Positions 1-7,565 of a DNA stretch of 50,568 nt are shown here, piece by piece (position 1 is the first letter of the stretch; every line of letters starts with the position of its first letter). Both the position numbers and the translations under genes were made by a program. A model generated the notes under the pieces. That model worked only from the letters and a program-made list of their open reading frames with translations, was not told the DNA's origin and did not search any database. Origin of the DNA: an uncultured Pelagibacteraceae bacterium (lineage in GTDB: Bacteria > Pseudomonadota > Alphaproteobacteria > Pelagibacterales > Pelagibacteraceae); the NCBI GenBank assembly GCA_902516465.1, contig CABXZD010000006.1:1-50568 (forward strand), read 5' to 3'.

Positions 1-1
1 C

Positions 2-652
2 ATTTTAATATTATCCTTACTTTCAATAAATATAAGTTTTGCTAAAGAATACGACTTTTTTGATGATGGTTATAAAAATTACCGAGAAGCTGCTAAATTT
101 ATCAATAAAAATCCCTTTAGTGATAAGCGTATAAGTTGGTCTAAGGATTGTTTTTATTTCGGTAAAAAAGAATTTAGTTTTAGAAATTATATGAATTACG
201 ATTTAGATGGATTTAAAGAAATTGTACTAACTAAATCTAAAAACAGCAGAGTTAAATTGGTATTTTATGAAAGCAACGGATGTAGGCTTACTGATACTTA
301 TTTCAAAGTGTTTTATGATAATGAGGAAAAATATGATTCTAGAACTGATTTTTTTGTAGGCAGGGAACATCTTAAAAATAAAAATGTTTTTCTAAATCTT
401 AATTTTTATATAGATAAAGATTATAACAATAATGGGACAAATGAGCTATTTATCGATGCTGGTTATGCTTTTGGAATGCCTTGGAATGAGACATATTACT
501 TGTTCGAATATGACGACAAAACAATAAAACTTATAAAAAAAATATGGACTAGTAATTGGGAAGAAAGACTAAGTTTATCAGATCATTTTAATAAAAAATT
601 TAAAGTTTCTGAAAAAGAATTACCAAATATTATCACAGAAAATTTCAAATGA
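2..652 (+). CDS. Exported protein of unknown function (5' end cut by window edge)
   Basis: The reading frame is open from base 2, so the first in-window ATG (191) is internal and the true start lies to the left. The visible N-terminus ILILSLLSINISFA followed by KEYDFF reads as the end of a Sec signal peptide with an SFA-type cleavage site, so export is inferred. Two Asp/Asn-Gly-rich loops, D67-L-D-G-F-K-E-I and D138-K-D-Y-N-N-N-G-T-N-E-L-F (numbered in the 216-residue visible part), resemble calcium-binding FG-GAP/VCBS-type repeats. Two cysteines lie outside the signal region. The gene overlaps the next one by 4 bases (ATGA), so the two are probably co-translated. I do not recognise a family with confidence. 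Confidence 0.75.
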   Translation: MLILSLLSINISFAKEYDFFDDGYKNYREAAKFINKNPFSDKRISWSKDCFYFGKKEFSFRNYMNYDLDGFKEIVLTKSKNSRVKLVFYESNGCRLTDTYFKVFYDNEEKYDSRTDFFVGREHLKNKNVFLNLNFYIDKDYNNNGTNELFIDAGYAFGMPWNETYYLFEYDDKTIKLIKKIWTSNWEERLSLSDHFNKKFKVSEKELPNIITENFK

Positions 653-1233
653 ACAAAGAACCGACTGATAAATTAAAAAAGGAAATTTATCAATTTTATA
701 CCCAGATATATGATTCCTCTTTTGAACTTCAAAAAAAAAAGAATCTTTTAACATCAATTGCGGGTTGGGAAGAATGGAGTTGGAGAGTTGTTGGTATATC
801 AGTAAGTGCCGTAGGTAAAATTATAGACAAAAATGGTCATGCTAGTGTACGTAAAGAATTAGTTAGAGACCACTTTTTCCAAAGTAGATCTGAGACATAT
901 AACAATATGTTAAAGACAAAGCTAAATTTTGAAGATTATTGGAAAGAGTTTTGGAATAATGACAGAACAATCTTAATGACTAAAGATGAGCATAATATGA
1001 TTAATACAGATAAGTTTACTGGACAATGGGATGATTATTCGAATAAAGTATTTGAGATAGATTGGAAATTGGGTAATTTCAAATCAAACAAAGTTGCTGG
1101 TTTTCATTTTACAAAGCAAAAAGAGGGACTCTTTATTCTGAACCATTTTGAATATAAAGTTGAAAAAAAACTAAGCAATCCAAATAGCGGTAATGATAAA
1201 GAATTTTATTATGTTAGAAAAAAAGGTTACTGA
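649..1233 (+). CDS. Hypothetical protein, 194 aa
   Basis: A complete ORF whose ATG overlaps the stop of the exported protein gene (ATGA), which suggests translational coupling. The protein has no signal peptide and no membrane segment. It is rich in Lys, Trp and aromatic residues, with a notable GWEEWSWRVVG stretch near residue 40 and several Trp/Phe-rich segments (DYWKEFWNND, GQWDDYSNKV, EIDWKLG). I do not recognise the family. The first half looks helical and charged. It may be a cytosolic partner of the upstream exported protein, but only adjacency supports that. It is followed by 125 bases without a gene before the tRNA-Leu. Confidence 0.7.
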   Translation: MNKEPTDKLKKEIYQFYTQIYDSSFELQKKKNLLTSIAGWEEWSWRVVGISVSAVGKIIDKNGHASVRKELVRDHFFQSRSETYNNMLKTKLNFEDYWKEFWNNDRTILMTKDEHNMINTDKFTGQWDDYSNKVFEIDWKLGNFKSNKVAGFHFTKQKEGLFILNHFEYKVEKKLSNPNSGNDKEFYYVRKKGY

Positions 1234-1238
1234 TTCAA

Positions 1239-1279
1239 TCTAGATTTATAGGATAACTCGTATCATTCTCGGATCTAGA
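1239..1279. repeat. Inverted repeat TCTAGAT/ATCTAGA with 27-nt spacer
   Basis: TCTAGAT at 1239-1245 is complementary to ATCTAGA at 1273-1279. It lies just after the stop of the hypothetical gene and before the tRNA-Leu promoter region. The 27-nt loop is long and no T-run follows, so it is a poor rho-independent terminator. It may be chance. Confidence 0.25.
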
Positions 1280-1358
1280 GAGATAAAATAAAAAAAATTT
1301 ACTTATTCATCTTGTTCAATTATAAATATTAGCATAAATACTCATGAAATTCATTAAT

Positions 1359-1444
1359 GCCCTCGTGGTGAAATTGGTAGACACAAAGGACTTAAAATCC
1401 TTGCCGCTTGCGGAGTGCCAGTTCGAGTCTGGCCGAGGGCACCA
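1359..1444 (+). tRNA. tRNA-Leu(TAA)
   Basis: Cloverleaf with acceptor GCCCTCG (1359-1365) pairing with CGAGGGC (1434-1440), discriminator A and an encoded CCA (1442-1444). The anticodon stem AAGGA/TCCTT encloses the loop CTTAAAA with anticodon TAA at 1393-1395, which reads UUA, the preferred Leu codon in this AT-rich genome. A long variable arm fits a class II Leu tRNA, and GTTCGAGTC is the T arm. The nadK start codon is only 5 nt past the CCA, so the two are very likely co-transcribed. Confidence 0.97.
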
Positions 1445-1449
1445 ATAAT

Positions 1450-2220
1450 ATGAAAAAAATACAAATTATTTCTGATAAAAATTTAAAGTCATTAAAAATT
1501 AAGAATTCATTAATAAGAATATTAAAAAAAAAATTCATTAGAAAAATTAAATTAACTATTGTTATTGGTGGTGATGGTTTTATGCTTCAAACTTTAAAAA
1601 AAAATAAAGACTCAAAAAATTTTTTTTATGGAATAAACTCCGGTAATTATGGTTTTTTAATGAATAAATTTTCTATAAAAAATATAATTAGCAACTTATC
1701 TAAAGCTAAAACAATAAATATATCTCCTTTAGAAATGACAGTCAGAAATAATAAAAACCAAATTAAAAAATTTCTAGCTATTAATGAAGTTTCAATTTTA
1801 AGACAAAGTAGACAAGCAGCATCATTATCTATCAACTATGGTAATAGACCTATAATTAAAAAACTAGTGGCAGATGGTGTTCTTGTCTCAACACCAGCAG
1901 GAAGTACAGCATATAACCTTTCAGTTCATGGCCCCATATTGAGTTTAAATTCAAAAAAATTATCAATCTCACCCATAAGTCCCTTTAGGCCAAGAAGATG
2001 GAAAGGAAAGATAGTGAATGATAAATCCAAGATTACAATTAAAAATTTATATCCTCTTAAACGACCGATAAGTGCTGTTGCTGATAACATTGAGGTTAGA
2101 AATGCTAAGAATATAATTGTTAAAACAAATCAAAAAATTAAGTTTAATTTAATGTACGACAAAAACCGAGGGCTACAAAAAAAAATTAAAATTGAACAAT
2201 TAAGAAGAGAAACTTCTTAA
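1450..2220 (+). CDS. nadK: NAD kinase
   Basis: Phosphorylates NAD+ to NADP+ in the cytoplasm. The 256-aa protein shows the family signature GGDG (residues 40-43), the conserved NE pair (112-113) and DGVLVSTPAGSTAYN (142-156), in the expected order and at the usual alphaproteobacterial length. The start is ATG 1450; the reading frame continues back into the tRNA (to 1408), but that region is RNA gene. Only ATAAT separates the tRNA CCA end from the ATG, and the only Shine-Dalgarno-like sequence, GAGGG at 1435-1439, is in the tRNA acceptor stem. It is convergent with the downstream glycosyltransferase gene, 2 nt apart. Confidence 0.93.
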   Translation: MKKIQIISDKNLKSLKIKNSLIRILKKKFIRKIKLTIVIGGDGFMLQTLKKNKDSKNFFYGINSGNYGFLMNKFSIKNIISNLSKAKTINISPLEMTVRNNKNQIKKFLAINEVSILRQSRQAASLSINYGNRPIIKKLVADGVLVSTPAGSTAYNLSVHGPILSLNSKKLSISPISPFRPRRWKGKIVNDKSKITIKNLYPLKRPISAVADNIEVRNAKNIIVKTNQKIKFNLMYDKNRGLQKKIKIEQLRRETS

Positions 2221-2222
2221 TT

Positions 2223-2930
2223 TCATTTAGTTAAAAAGATTTTGGTTAAATAGAAAAGTGCTAAAAAAATATCTGTAATTCTCATCTTTGATGAGCCTGA
2301 TAAACGTCCAGGTAAAGTAATAGGAATTTCTTTAATTTTATATTTTTTTGATAAAATATACATACTTTCCCAGAAGAAAGAATAACTGTCATTTTTTGCT
2401 AAATAAATATCTTTTAATTCTATCATTTTAACATTATAGGCTCTGAACGCACCTGAACTATCATAATCTATATTTAGTAAAAATTTAATAAGATTATGTC
2501 TGAGAGTAGTTAATTTTTTTCTCCATAAACTCCAGTCATCAAGGGAATTTGTATTTATAAATCGGTTAGTAGAAATTATTTGATATTTATTTTGTTTCAA
2601 TAAATTCAAAAATTTATTTATATATTTTGGATCATGTGTTCCATCACAATCCATTGTAATTATATATTTATATTTTCTCTTAAAACCCCATTTAAGAGCA
2701 TCTTTGTGTGCAGAACCTATCCCAGATTTTTTAATACGATTTAATAGGAAAATTCTTTTATATCTCTTTTTTTCTTCAATTATTTTTTGATGTGTCCCAT
2801 CAGTAGAATTGTCATTAATAAAAAGGATATCTTTATTTTTATTAACATATCTAAAAATTCTTTTTAATAAAGGTTCAATATTATTTACTTCATTTAAAAC
2901 TGGTACAATTATTAATAATTTATTTTGCAT
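2223..2930 (-). CDS. GT2 family glycosyltransferase, dolichol-phosphate-mannose synthase-like
   Basis: A 235-aa GT-A fold enzyme predicted to transfer a sugar from a nucleotide-sugar to a polyprenyl phosphate. Visible motifs are PVLNE (10-14), DNSTDGT (40-46), the DxD-containing MDCDGTHDP (93-101), SGAFRAY and FFWESMYIL, typical of DPM1-like proteins. The short length and lack of C-terminal membrane helices match the soluble/peripheral DPM1 type. The gene starts inside the 3' end of the upstream membrane protein gene (19-nt overlap), so the two are translationally linked. The sugar and the acceptor pathway cannot be read from the sequence. Confidence 0.85.
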   Translation of the reverse strand: MQNKLLIIVPVLNEVNNIEPLLKRIFRYVNKNKDILFINDNSTDGTHQKIIEEKKRYKRIFLLNRIKKSGIGSAHKDALKWGFKRKYKYIITMDCDGTHDPKYINKFLNLLKQNKYQIISTNRFINTNSLDDWSLWRKKLTTLRHNLIKFLLNIDYDSSGAFRAYNVKMIELKDIYLAKNDSYSFFWESMYILSKKYKIKEIPITLPGRLSGSSKMRITDIFLALFYLTKIFLTK

Positions 2931-4777
2931 TTGGCTTTTAAATTCTTACTTATGTATATTAAGATATCTTTAGTTGAAATATTAGTGCATAGTACCCTAT
3001 TTTTAATAACTGGTACTTCAATAAAAAATTTTGATTTGTTTAAAACAATAAAATTAGGATTTATATTATCATTTTTATTATGACTATTGAATTTCTTCTT
3101 CAATCTATCAAATTCTTCTATTGGTATAGCTAAAGATTGTACATTTAATGGAGTTGTTTTTTGAATAATTTGCAATTCACTTAAATTAAAATTATTTGAA
3201 TTATTAAATGTTTTCAAAATACTTGCAGAATATTTTCCCCAGAAAAAAAGTTGAGTATTCGGATTAAAAAGCCTCCAAGTACCTATTTTGTTTTCAAAAA
3301 AATTTAAAAATGACTCATCATTGAGATTTAAAAATTTAAAGGATTTTATTAAATCATTTTCAATCATATCATGAGTTTTGGGAACAAACTGTCCGCTTAA
3401 TAAATCAATATTTTTAACTTTATTTAATATGGCCCAAACCATTAATGTTGGTTCAAATGTTAAAAGACTAGTTTCTTTTTCCCCAATTTTTTGAATTACT
3501 TGGGTAGCTTGAGAGATGGAATTTCTATAGGAAACATATTCTTCATTGTTAATCTTTATTTGGAATGATTTATGAACATTAAAATTGTAAATTAATATTA
3601 AAATTAATATTGACAAAATAAATGGAATTTTTTTTTGAAAAAAATTATTATTCTTCTCGTAAAAAAAATAGTTAATAAAAAAAAATAAAAAATATAAAAA
3701 AGAAGTAATTAAAATTATATTTGCAAAATGATAAATCAAACCAGTTTTATTTGAGATCATTATAAATAAAAAGGGCGCCAACACTGAACTTATAAAGATT
3801 ATATATAGGATGTTAAGGTTATTTTTATTCTTAAAGTCTTTTAGATATGAAAAATAATTCAAAATTGTACATAAAAATAAAACTACTAAAAATTTAAGAT
3901 CTAAAATTTTTTGAAGTAGATATGACAGAATAATTTTTTTTCTCTCCAAATCTAAATCAATAATAAATAATCTTTCCTTGTAATCAGGCTCAGATGAAAT
4001 TAAGAAATATATGAAAGGTATAGAAAAAATTAAAAATACCCCGATTGCAAGAAAATAAAGTTTGATTTTTTTTAATGAGAATAATTTATAAAATTTATCT
4101 CTTTGAGTAAAATATATTATTAACGAAATCGCTTGAACACAGAAGAAATAATAAAAAGATGAAAAGGTTAAACTTAATAAAAAACCTATTATAATAAAAT
4201 CTTTGAAATCTAATTCTTTTTTTTTTTCTATTACGAATAAGTGCAAAATAAAAGCATAAAAAAATAAGTTTACAATAAGGGGTCTTGCAAATCTTAAATG
4301 ATAAATATCTTGTAAAACATTAATATACTTAGTTGTTTCTAAATTTAAAAATATTACTAAAGATGGTATCATAAATATTAATACTGAAAATAATATTGAT
4401 GAATTATTATTAAAGATTAAAAAAAAGATAATTAAAAAAAAAAATATACATAGCATCTCCAATATTATTATTGAATAAAATCCAAATATTTTAAATAGAA
4501 GTGCTGGGATTACCATTGCTGAAAATGGCATCGGTAAATTATTTAAATTCTTAATATCTATATTAAAAGAATTATTAAAATTAAATGATGATAATGAGTC
4601 TAAATATATATAGTAAAAATAACCATCGTAATATGTGTCAAAAATAATTTTCAAAGATATGTTATCTTTAAAATACAGAAATGATAAAATCCACTTATAA
4701 CTAAAGATTATTGATGTAATGAAAATTAGATATAAAAAATTTTTAAAATTTATTTGAGAATTTTTTTTTATGTTCAT
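2912..4777 (-). CDS. Polytopic membrane protein, probable GT-C-type glycosyltransferase
   Basis: A 621-aa protein with about ten hydrophobic segments, the first near residues 12-35, and a C-terminal soluble part of roughly 225 residues. After the first helix the loop carries an acidic motif, D47-T-Y-Y-D51-G, in the place where GT-C enzymes keep catalytic acidic residues. Together with the overlapping DPM1-like gene this suggests a polyprenyl-phosphate-sugar-dependent transferase on the periplasmic face; that role is inferred. I chose ATG 4777 over an in-frame TTG at 4804, because the extension adds only nine residues and has no better ribosome site. Base composition is very AT-rich, as is common for envelope-sugar genes. 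Confidence 0.75.
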   Translation of the reverse strand: MNIKKNSQINFKNFLYLIFITSIIFSYKWILSFLYFKDNISLKIIFDTYYDGYFYYIYLDSLSSFNFNNSFNIDIKNLNNLPMPFSAMVIPALLFKIFGFYSIIILEMLCIFFFLIIFFLIFNNNSSILFSVLIFMIPSLVIFLNLETTKYINVLQDIYHLRFARPLIVNLFFYAFILHLFVIEKKKELDFKDFIIIGFLLSLTFSSFYYFFCVQAISLIIYFTQRDKFYKLFSLKKIKLYFLAIGVFLIFSIPFIYFLISSEPDYKERLFIIDLDLERKKIILSYLLQKILDLKFLVVLFLCTILNYFSYLKDFKNKNNLNILYIIFISSVLAPFLFIMISNKTGLIYHFANIILITSFLYFLFFFINYFFYEKNNNFFQKKIPFILSILILILIYNFNVHKSFQIKINNEEYVSYRNSISQATQVIQKIGEKETSLLTFEPTLMVWAILNKVKNIDLLSGQFVPKTHDMIENDLIKSFKFLNLNDESFLNFFENKIGTWRLFNPNTQLFFWGKYSASILKTFNNSNNFNLSELQIIQKTTPLNVQSLAIPIEEFDRLKKKFNSHNKNDNINPNFIVLNKSKFFIEVPVIKNRVLCTNISTKDILIYISKNLKAKCKINY

Positions 4778-4845
4778 TATTTTTTGATTTATTAATATAC
4801 ACAATTAATTGTTATATTAAAAAAAATTAGTACATCATTTTATGA

Positions 4846-4921
4846 TGGTGCCCCCGCACGGATTCGAACCGCGGACCTATTGATTACAAATCAATTGCTC
4901 TACCAGCTGAGCTACAAGGGC
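4846..4921 (-). tRNA. tRNA-Thr(TGT)
   Basis: On the minus strand the acceptor GCCCTTG pairs with CGGGGGC (two G-U pairs), followed by discriminator A and an encoded CCA. The anticodon stem ATTGA/TCAAT encloses the loop TTTGTAA with anticodon TGT. The D arm AGCTCAGCTGGTAGAGC and T arm GGTTCGAATCC are standard. It lies between rlmB and the membrane glycosyltransferase gene, all on the minus strand, so it may be processed from one transcript. Confidence 0.97.
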
Positions 4922-4950
4922 ATGCGCAATAATTATTAATTATTTGTAAA

Positions 4951-5697
4951 TTAATCAACTCTTTTTTTTATATAACTTAAATGATGAAACACTATTGCTG
5001 CACTATTTGATATATTAAGACTTTCAATTTTTTTATTAATATTGATTTTAACTAAAAAGTCAGCATATTTAGAAGTATGTTGATGAATACCAGATCCTTC
5101 AGATCCAAATAACAAAATATTATTTCCGTTCCATCGTATATCTGTGAAATCTTTTTTTCCAGCTCCATCAAATCCATAAATCCAAAAGTTTTTTTCTTTT
5201 AAATTTTTTAAAGTTGAATTAATATTAGAAACTTCAAATATCTTAATATATTCCATTGCTCCACTAGCTGCCTTATACATTAGTTTACTTTCACTTGGGA
5301 AATTTCTCTCTTTAATGATTATGCCATCGATATTAAAAGATGAGGCGCTTCTGACTAAAGAGCCAATATTTCTTGGGTCAGTAACACCATCCAAACAAAC
5401 CAAAGTAATATCTTTTTTTTCTTTTATGAAATCTTTGAGTAGATGTTTATCAAAATGCTCTATCTCAGCAACATAACCTTGATGAAGTAAATTTTCTCTA
5501 GTGCTGTATTTGTCTAATTCTTTTTTTGTCTTAAAATAAACCTTTATATTTTCTAAAAGATTTTTTTTTGGACTTTTTCGATGTATATTTTTTTTACTTT
5601 CCTCAGTTAAAAAAATTCTCAAAACTTTCCGTTGAGGGTTTTTTAATGCCTCTATCACAGCATGTTGGCCAATAATAAAAAAAGACGGTTTATTCAT
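4951..5697 (-). CDS. rlmB: 23S rRNA (guanosine-2'-O-)-methyltransferase RlmB (SpoU/TrmH family)
   Basis: A SAM-dependent SPOUT methyltransferase of 248 aa, predicted to methylate the 2'-OH of a peptidyl-transferase-loop guanosine in 23S rRNA. Residues 1-80 are the substrate-binding domain (IIGQHAVIEALKN at the start). The knot motifs follow: DPRNIGSLVRSA (107-118), GSEGSGI (198-204) and SLNISNSAA (226-234). The length and N-terminal domain favour RlmB over the shorter TrmH/TrmL types. It is divergent from the tRNA-Tyr/tRNA-Gly/tuf cluster across 130 bases, an arrangement common in alphaproteobacteria. Confidence 0.9.
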   Translation of the reverse strand: MNKPSFFIIGQHAVIEALKNPQRKVLRIFLTEESKKNIHRKSPKKNLLENIKVYFKTKKELDKYSTRENLLHQGYVAEIEHFDKHLLKDFIKEKKDITLVCLDGVTDPRNIGSLVRSASSFNIDGIIIKERNFPSESKLMYKAASGAMEYIKIFEVSNINSTLKNLKEKNFWIYGFDGAGKKDFTDIRWNGNNILLFGSEGSGIHQHTSKYADFLVKININKKIESLNISNSAAIVFHHLSYIKKRVD

Positions 5698-5751
5698 AAA
5701 AACTACATTATTTTACACGTTTTTTTTGATATTTTCCTACTAAATCACGTG

Positions 5752-5779
5752 TTGCATTTGGATAAATAAAATATATAAA
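5752..5779 (+). promoter_or_regulatory. Possible promoter for tRNA-Tyr/tRNA-Gly/tuf
   Basis: TTGCAT (5752-5757) and TATAAA (5774-5779) are spaced 16 bp apart, about 50 bases before the mature tRNA-Tyr 5' end. The -10 matches five of six consensus positions but the -35 only three. The gap must hold a promoter for this strong RNA/tuf unit, so location supports the call more than the sequence does. Confidence 0.4.
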
Positions 5780-5809
5780 ACCCATGTTGTTTGAAGCTTT
5801 ATTGAACAA

Positions 5810-5823
5810 GGGGACACTTCCCC
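5810..5823 (+). other. Small GC hairpin in the tRNA-Tyr leader
   Basis: GGGGA (5810-5814) pairs with TCCCC (5819-5823) around the tetraloop CACT, and the hairpin ends four bases before the mature tRNA-Tyr 5' end. It is the only G/C-rich stem in an otherwise AT-rich leader. It could mark 5' processing, or its CCCC arm could compete for the GGAGGGG acceptor strand of the tRNA. Confidence 0.4.
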
Positions 5824-5827
5824 AAAA

Positions 5828-5913
5828 GGAGGGGTTCCAGAGCGGTCAAATGGGGCGGGCTGTAAACCCGTTGACTTCGGTCTTCGAAAGTTCGAATCTT
5901 TCCCCCTCCACCA
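5828..5913 (+). tRNA. tRNA-Tyr(GTA)
   Basis: Acceptor GGAGGGG (5828-5834) pairs with CCCCTCC (5903-5909), discriminator A, encoded CCA (5911-5913). The anticodon loop CTGTAAA carries GTA. A long variable arm (class II) and the GTTCGAATC T arm are present, giving 86 nt in all. It heads the tRNA-Tyr/tRNA-Gly/tuf cluster, the same tRNA order that precedes tufB in E. coli. Confidence 0.97.
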
Positions 5914-5958
5914 TTCAATAAAACTTAAATTACACTGGAGTGATATTCTTGGGGTTGT

Positions 5959-6032
5959 GCGGGTGTAGTTCAATGGTAGAACGCTAGCCTTCCAAGCTGG
6001 ATGTAAGGGTTCGATTCCCTTTACCCGCTCCA
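5959..6032 (+). tRNA. tRNA-Gly(TCC)
   Basis: Acceptor GCGGGTG (5959-5965) pairs with TACCCGC (6022-6028), with discriminator T and an encoded CCA (6030-6032). The anticodon loop CTTCCAA carries TCC, reading GGA/GGG. The D and T arms are standard and the length is 74 nt. It sits 45 nt after tRNA-Tyr and 46 nt before tuf, most likely on one transcript. Confidence 0.97.
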
Positions 6033-6078
6033 AGAAAACAGAAATTGTAAAAAAAAAGAAATGTGAGGAATATAAGTA

Positions 6079-7269
6079 ATGTCAAAAGAAAAATTTGTAA
6101 GAAATAAACCACATTGTAACATTGGTACAATTGGCCATGTCGACCACGGTAAAACAACTTTAACAGCAGCTATCACAAAAGTTCTTTCAGAAACTGGTGG
6201 CGCTAAAGCTGTAGCGTATGATCAAATTGATAAAGCTCCTGAAGAAAAAGAGAGAGGGATTACTATATCAACAGCACATGTAGAATATGAAACTGAAAAA
6301 AGACACTATGCACATGTTGATTGTCCTGGTCACGCTGACTATGTAAAAAATATGATTACTGGTGCAGCTCAAATGGATGGAGCAATTTTAGTTGTTAATG
6401 CTGCTGATGGTCCTATGCCTCAAACAAGGGAGCATATTCTTTTAGCTAGACAAGTAGGTGTTCCAGCAATTTGCGTTTATTTAAACAAAGTAGATCAAGT
6501 TGACGATAAAGAAATGATTGACCTTGTAGAAGAGGAAATCAAGGAACTTTTAACCTCATATAAATTCCCAGGTGATAAAACTCCAATCGCAAAAGGTTCA
6601 GCACTTGCTGCAGTGGAGGGAAGAGATGATGAGATTGGAAAAAATTCAATTTTAGAATTAATGAAAAATGTTGATGCCTTTATTCCTCAACCTGATAGAC
6701 CAAAAGATAAACCTTTCTTGATGCCTGTAGAGGATGTTTTCTCTATTTCAGGTAGAGGTACAGTTGCAACAGGAAGAGTTGAGTCAGGTGTACTTAAAAC
6801 TGGTGATGAAATTGAAATAATAGGTATTAGAGAAACTAAAAAATCAGTTTGTACTGGAGTTGAGATGTTTAGAAAACTTTTAGACTCTGGAGAAGCTGGG
6901 GATAATGTGGGCGTGTTACTTAGAGGAGTTGAGAGAACTGATATTGAAAGAGGTCAAGTTCTTTGTAAGCCAGGTTCTGTTACCCCTCATACTAAGTTTG
7001 AAGCCCAAGCTTATGTATTAAAAAAAGAAGAAGGTGGAAGACATACTCCTTTTTTTACAAAGTACAGACCACAGTTTTACTTTAGAACTACTGATGTAAC
7101 TGGTGAAGTGGAATTGCCATCTGGAACAGAGATGGTTATGCCAGGTGATGATGCTAAATTCACCGTTAAACTTATTACACCAATTGCTATGTCAGAAAAA
7201 CTAAACTTTGCTATTCGAGAAGGCGGTAGAACCGTTGGAGCTGGAGTAGTAACTAAAATTATAGAGTAA
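6079..7269 (+). CDS. tuf: Elongation factor Tu
   Basis: The GTPase that delivers aminoacyl-tRNA to the ribosomal A site. At 396 aa it is full length. The G-domain motifs [14 protein letters not shown] and NKVD are intact, followed by two beta-barrel domains ending in [18 protein letters not shown] clear Shine-Dalgarno GAGGAA (6065-6070) lies 8 nt before the ATG, stronger than at most genes here and in keeping with very high expression. It sits between tRNA-Gly and tRNA-Trp, as tufB does in many proteobacteria. No second copy lies between fusA and rpsJ, so this may be the only tuf gene; the rest of the genome is not visible. Confidence 0.98.
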   Translation: MSKEKFVRNKPHCNIGTIGHVDHGKTTLTAAITKVLSETGGAKAVAYDQIDKAPEEKERGITISTAHVEYETEKRHYAHVDCPGHADYVKNMITGAAQMDGAILVVNAADGPMPQTREHILLARQVGVPAICVYLNKVDQVDDKEMIDLVEEEIKELLTSYKFPGDKTPIAKGSALAAVEGRDDEIGKNSILELMKNVDAFIPQPDRPKDKPFLMPVEDVFSISGRGTVATGRVESGVLKTGDEIEIIGIRETKKSVCTGVEMFRKLLDSGEAGDNVGVLLRGVERTDIERGQVLCKPGSVTPHTKFEAQAYVLKKEEGGRHTPFFTKYRPQFYFRTTDVTGEVELPSGTEMVMPGDDAKFTVKLITPIAMSEKLNFAIREGGRTVGAGVVTKIIE

Positions 7270-7283
7270 GCTCTATATAATAT

Positions 7284-7359
7284 AGGAGTGTAGCTCAATT
7301 GGTAGAGCGCCGGTCTCCAAAACCGGAGGCTGAGGGTTCGAGTCCCTCCGCTCCTGCCA
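7284..7359 (+). tRNA. tRNA-Trp(CCA)
   Basis: Acceptor AGGAGTG (7284-7290) pairs with CGCTCCT (7349-7355), discriminator G, encoded CCA (7357-7359). The stem CCGGT/ACCGG encloses the loop CTCCAAA with anticodon CCA. It lies 14 nt after tuf and 14 nt before secE, the classic tuf/tRNA-Trp/secE order. Confidence 0.97.
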
Positions 7360-7373
7360 ATTAAGCAAAAATT

Positions 7374-7565
7374 ATGAAAAACCCGATTAAATTTATACAA
7401 GAGGTAAAACAGGAGGCTTTTAAAGTTACTTGGCCGACTGGGAAGGAGACAATACAGGGCGCTTTAATGGTTTTTGCCATGGCAGTTGTAATGTCATTAT
7501 TTTTTTTACTTTTAGATCAGGTTTTAAAATTTTTCTTAGAATTATTGCTCAAGGTAAGTATTTGA
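7374..7565 (+). CDS. secE: Preprotein translocase subunit SecE
   Basis: The small clamp subunit of the SecYEG channel. This 63-aa protein is the minimal single-helix form: a cytoplasmic amphipathic segment with the conserved EVKQEAFKVTWPTGKET (residues 10-26), then one membrane helix at about 28-50. Its TGA overlaps the ATG of nusG by one base (TGATG), so the pair is translationally coupled, as is usual for secE-nusG. Confidence 0.96.
   Translation: MKNPIKFIQEVKQEAFKVTWPTGKETIQGALMVFAMAVVMSLFFLLLDQVLKFFLELLLKVSI

Noticed and set aside
1239..1279. Inverted repeat as a rho-independent terminator
   Set aside because: The loop is 27 nt and no T-run follows; kept only as a weak repeat.
1359..1444. 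tRNA-Leu as an integration site for a mobile element
   Set aside because: No integrase gene and no second copy of the tRNA 3' end are visible in the window, and nadK follows directly.
1408..1449. Earlier start for nadK inside the tRNA
   Set aside because: The added residues translate the tRNA-Leu sequence; ATG 1450 gives the normal family start.
5740..6033. Minus-strand ORF of 97 codons across tRNA-Tyr and tRNA-Gly
   Set aside because: It is the antisense translation of the two tRNA genes and their leader; such tRNA-antisense ORFs are a well-known annotation artefact.
7077..7400. Minus-strand ORF of 107 codons across tRNA-Trp and the tuf 3' end
   Set aside because: Antisense to tRNA-Trp and to conserved tuf codons; no independent family resemblance.
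7430..7564. N-terminal extension of nusG
   Set aside because: Lies entirely within secE in another frame; NusG homology begins at ATG 7565.
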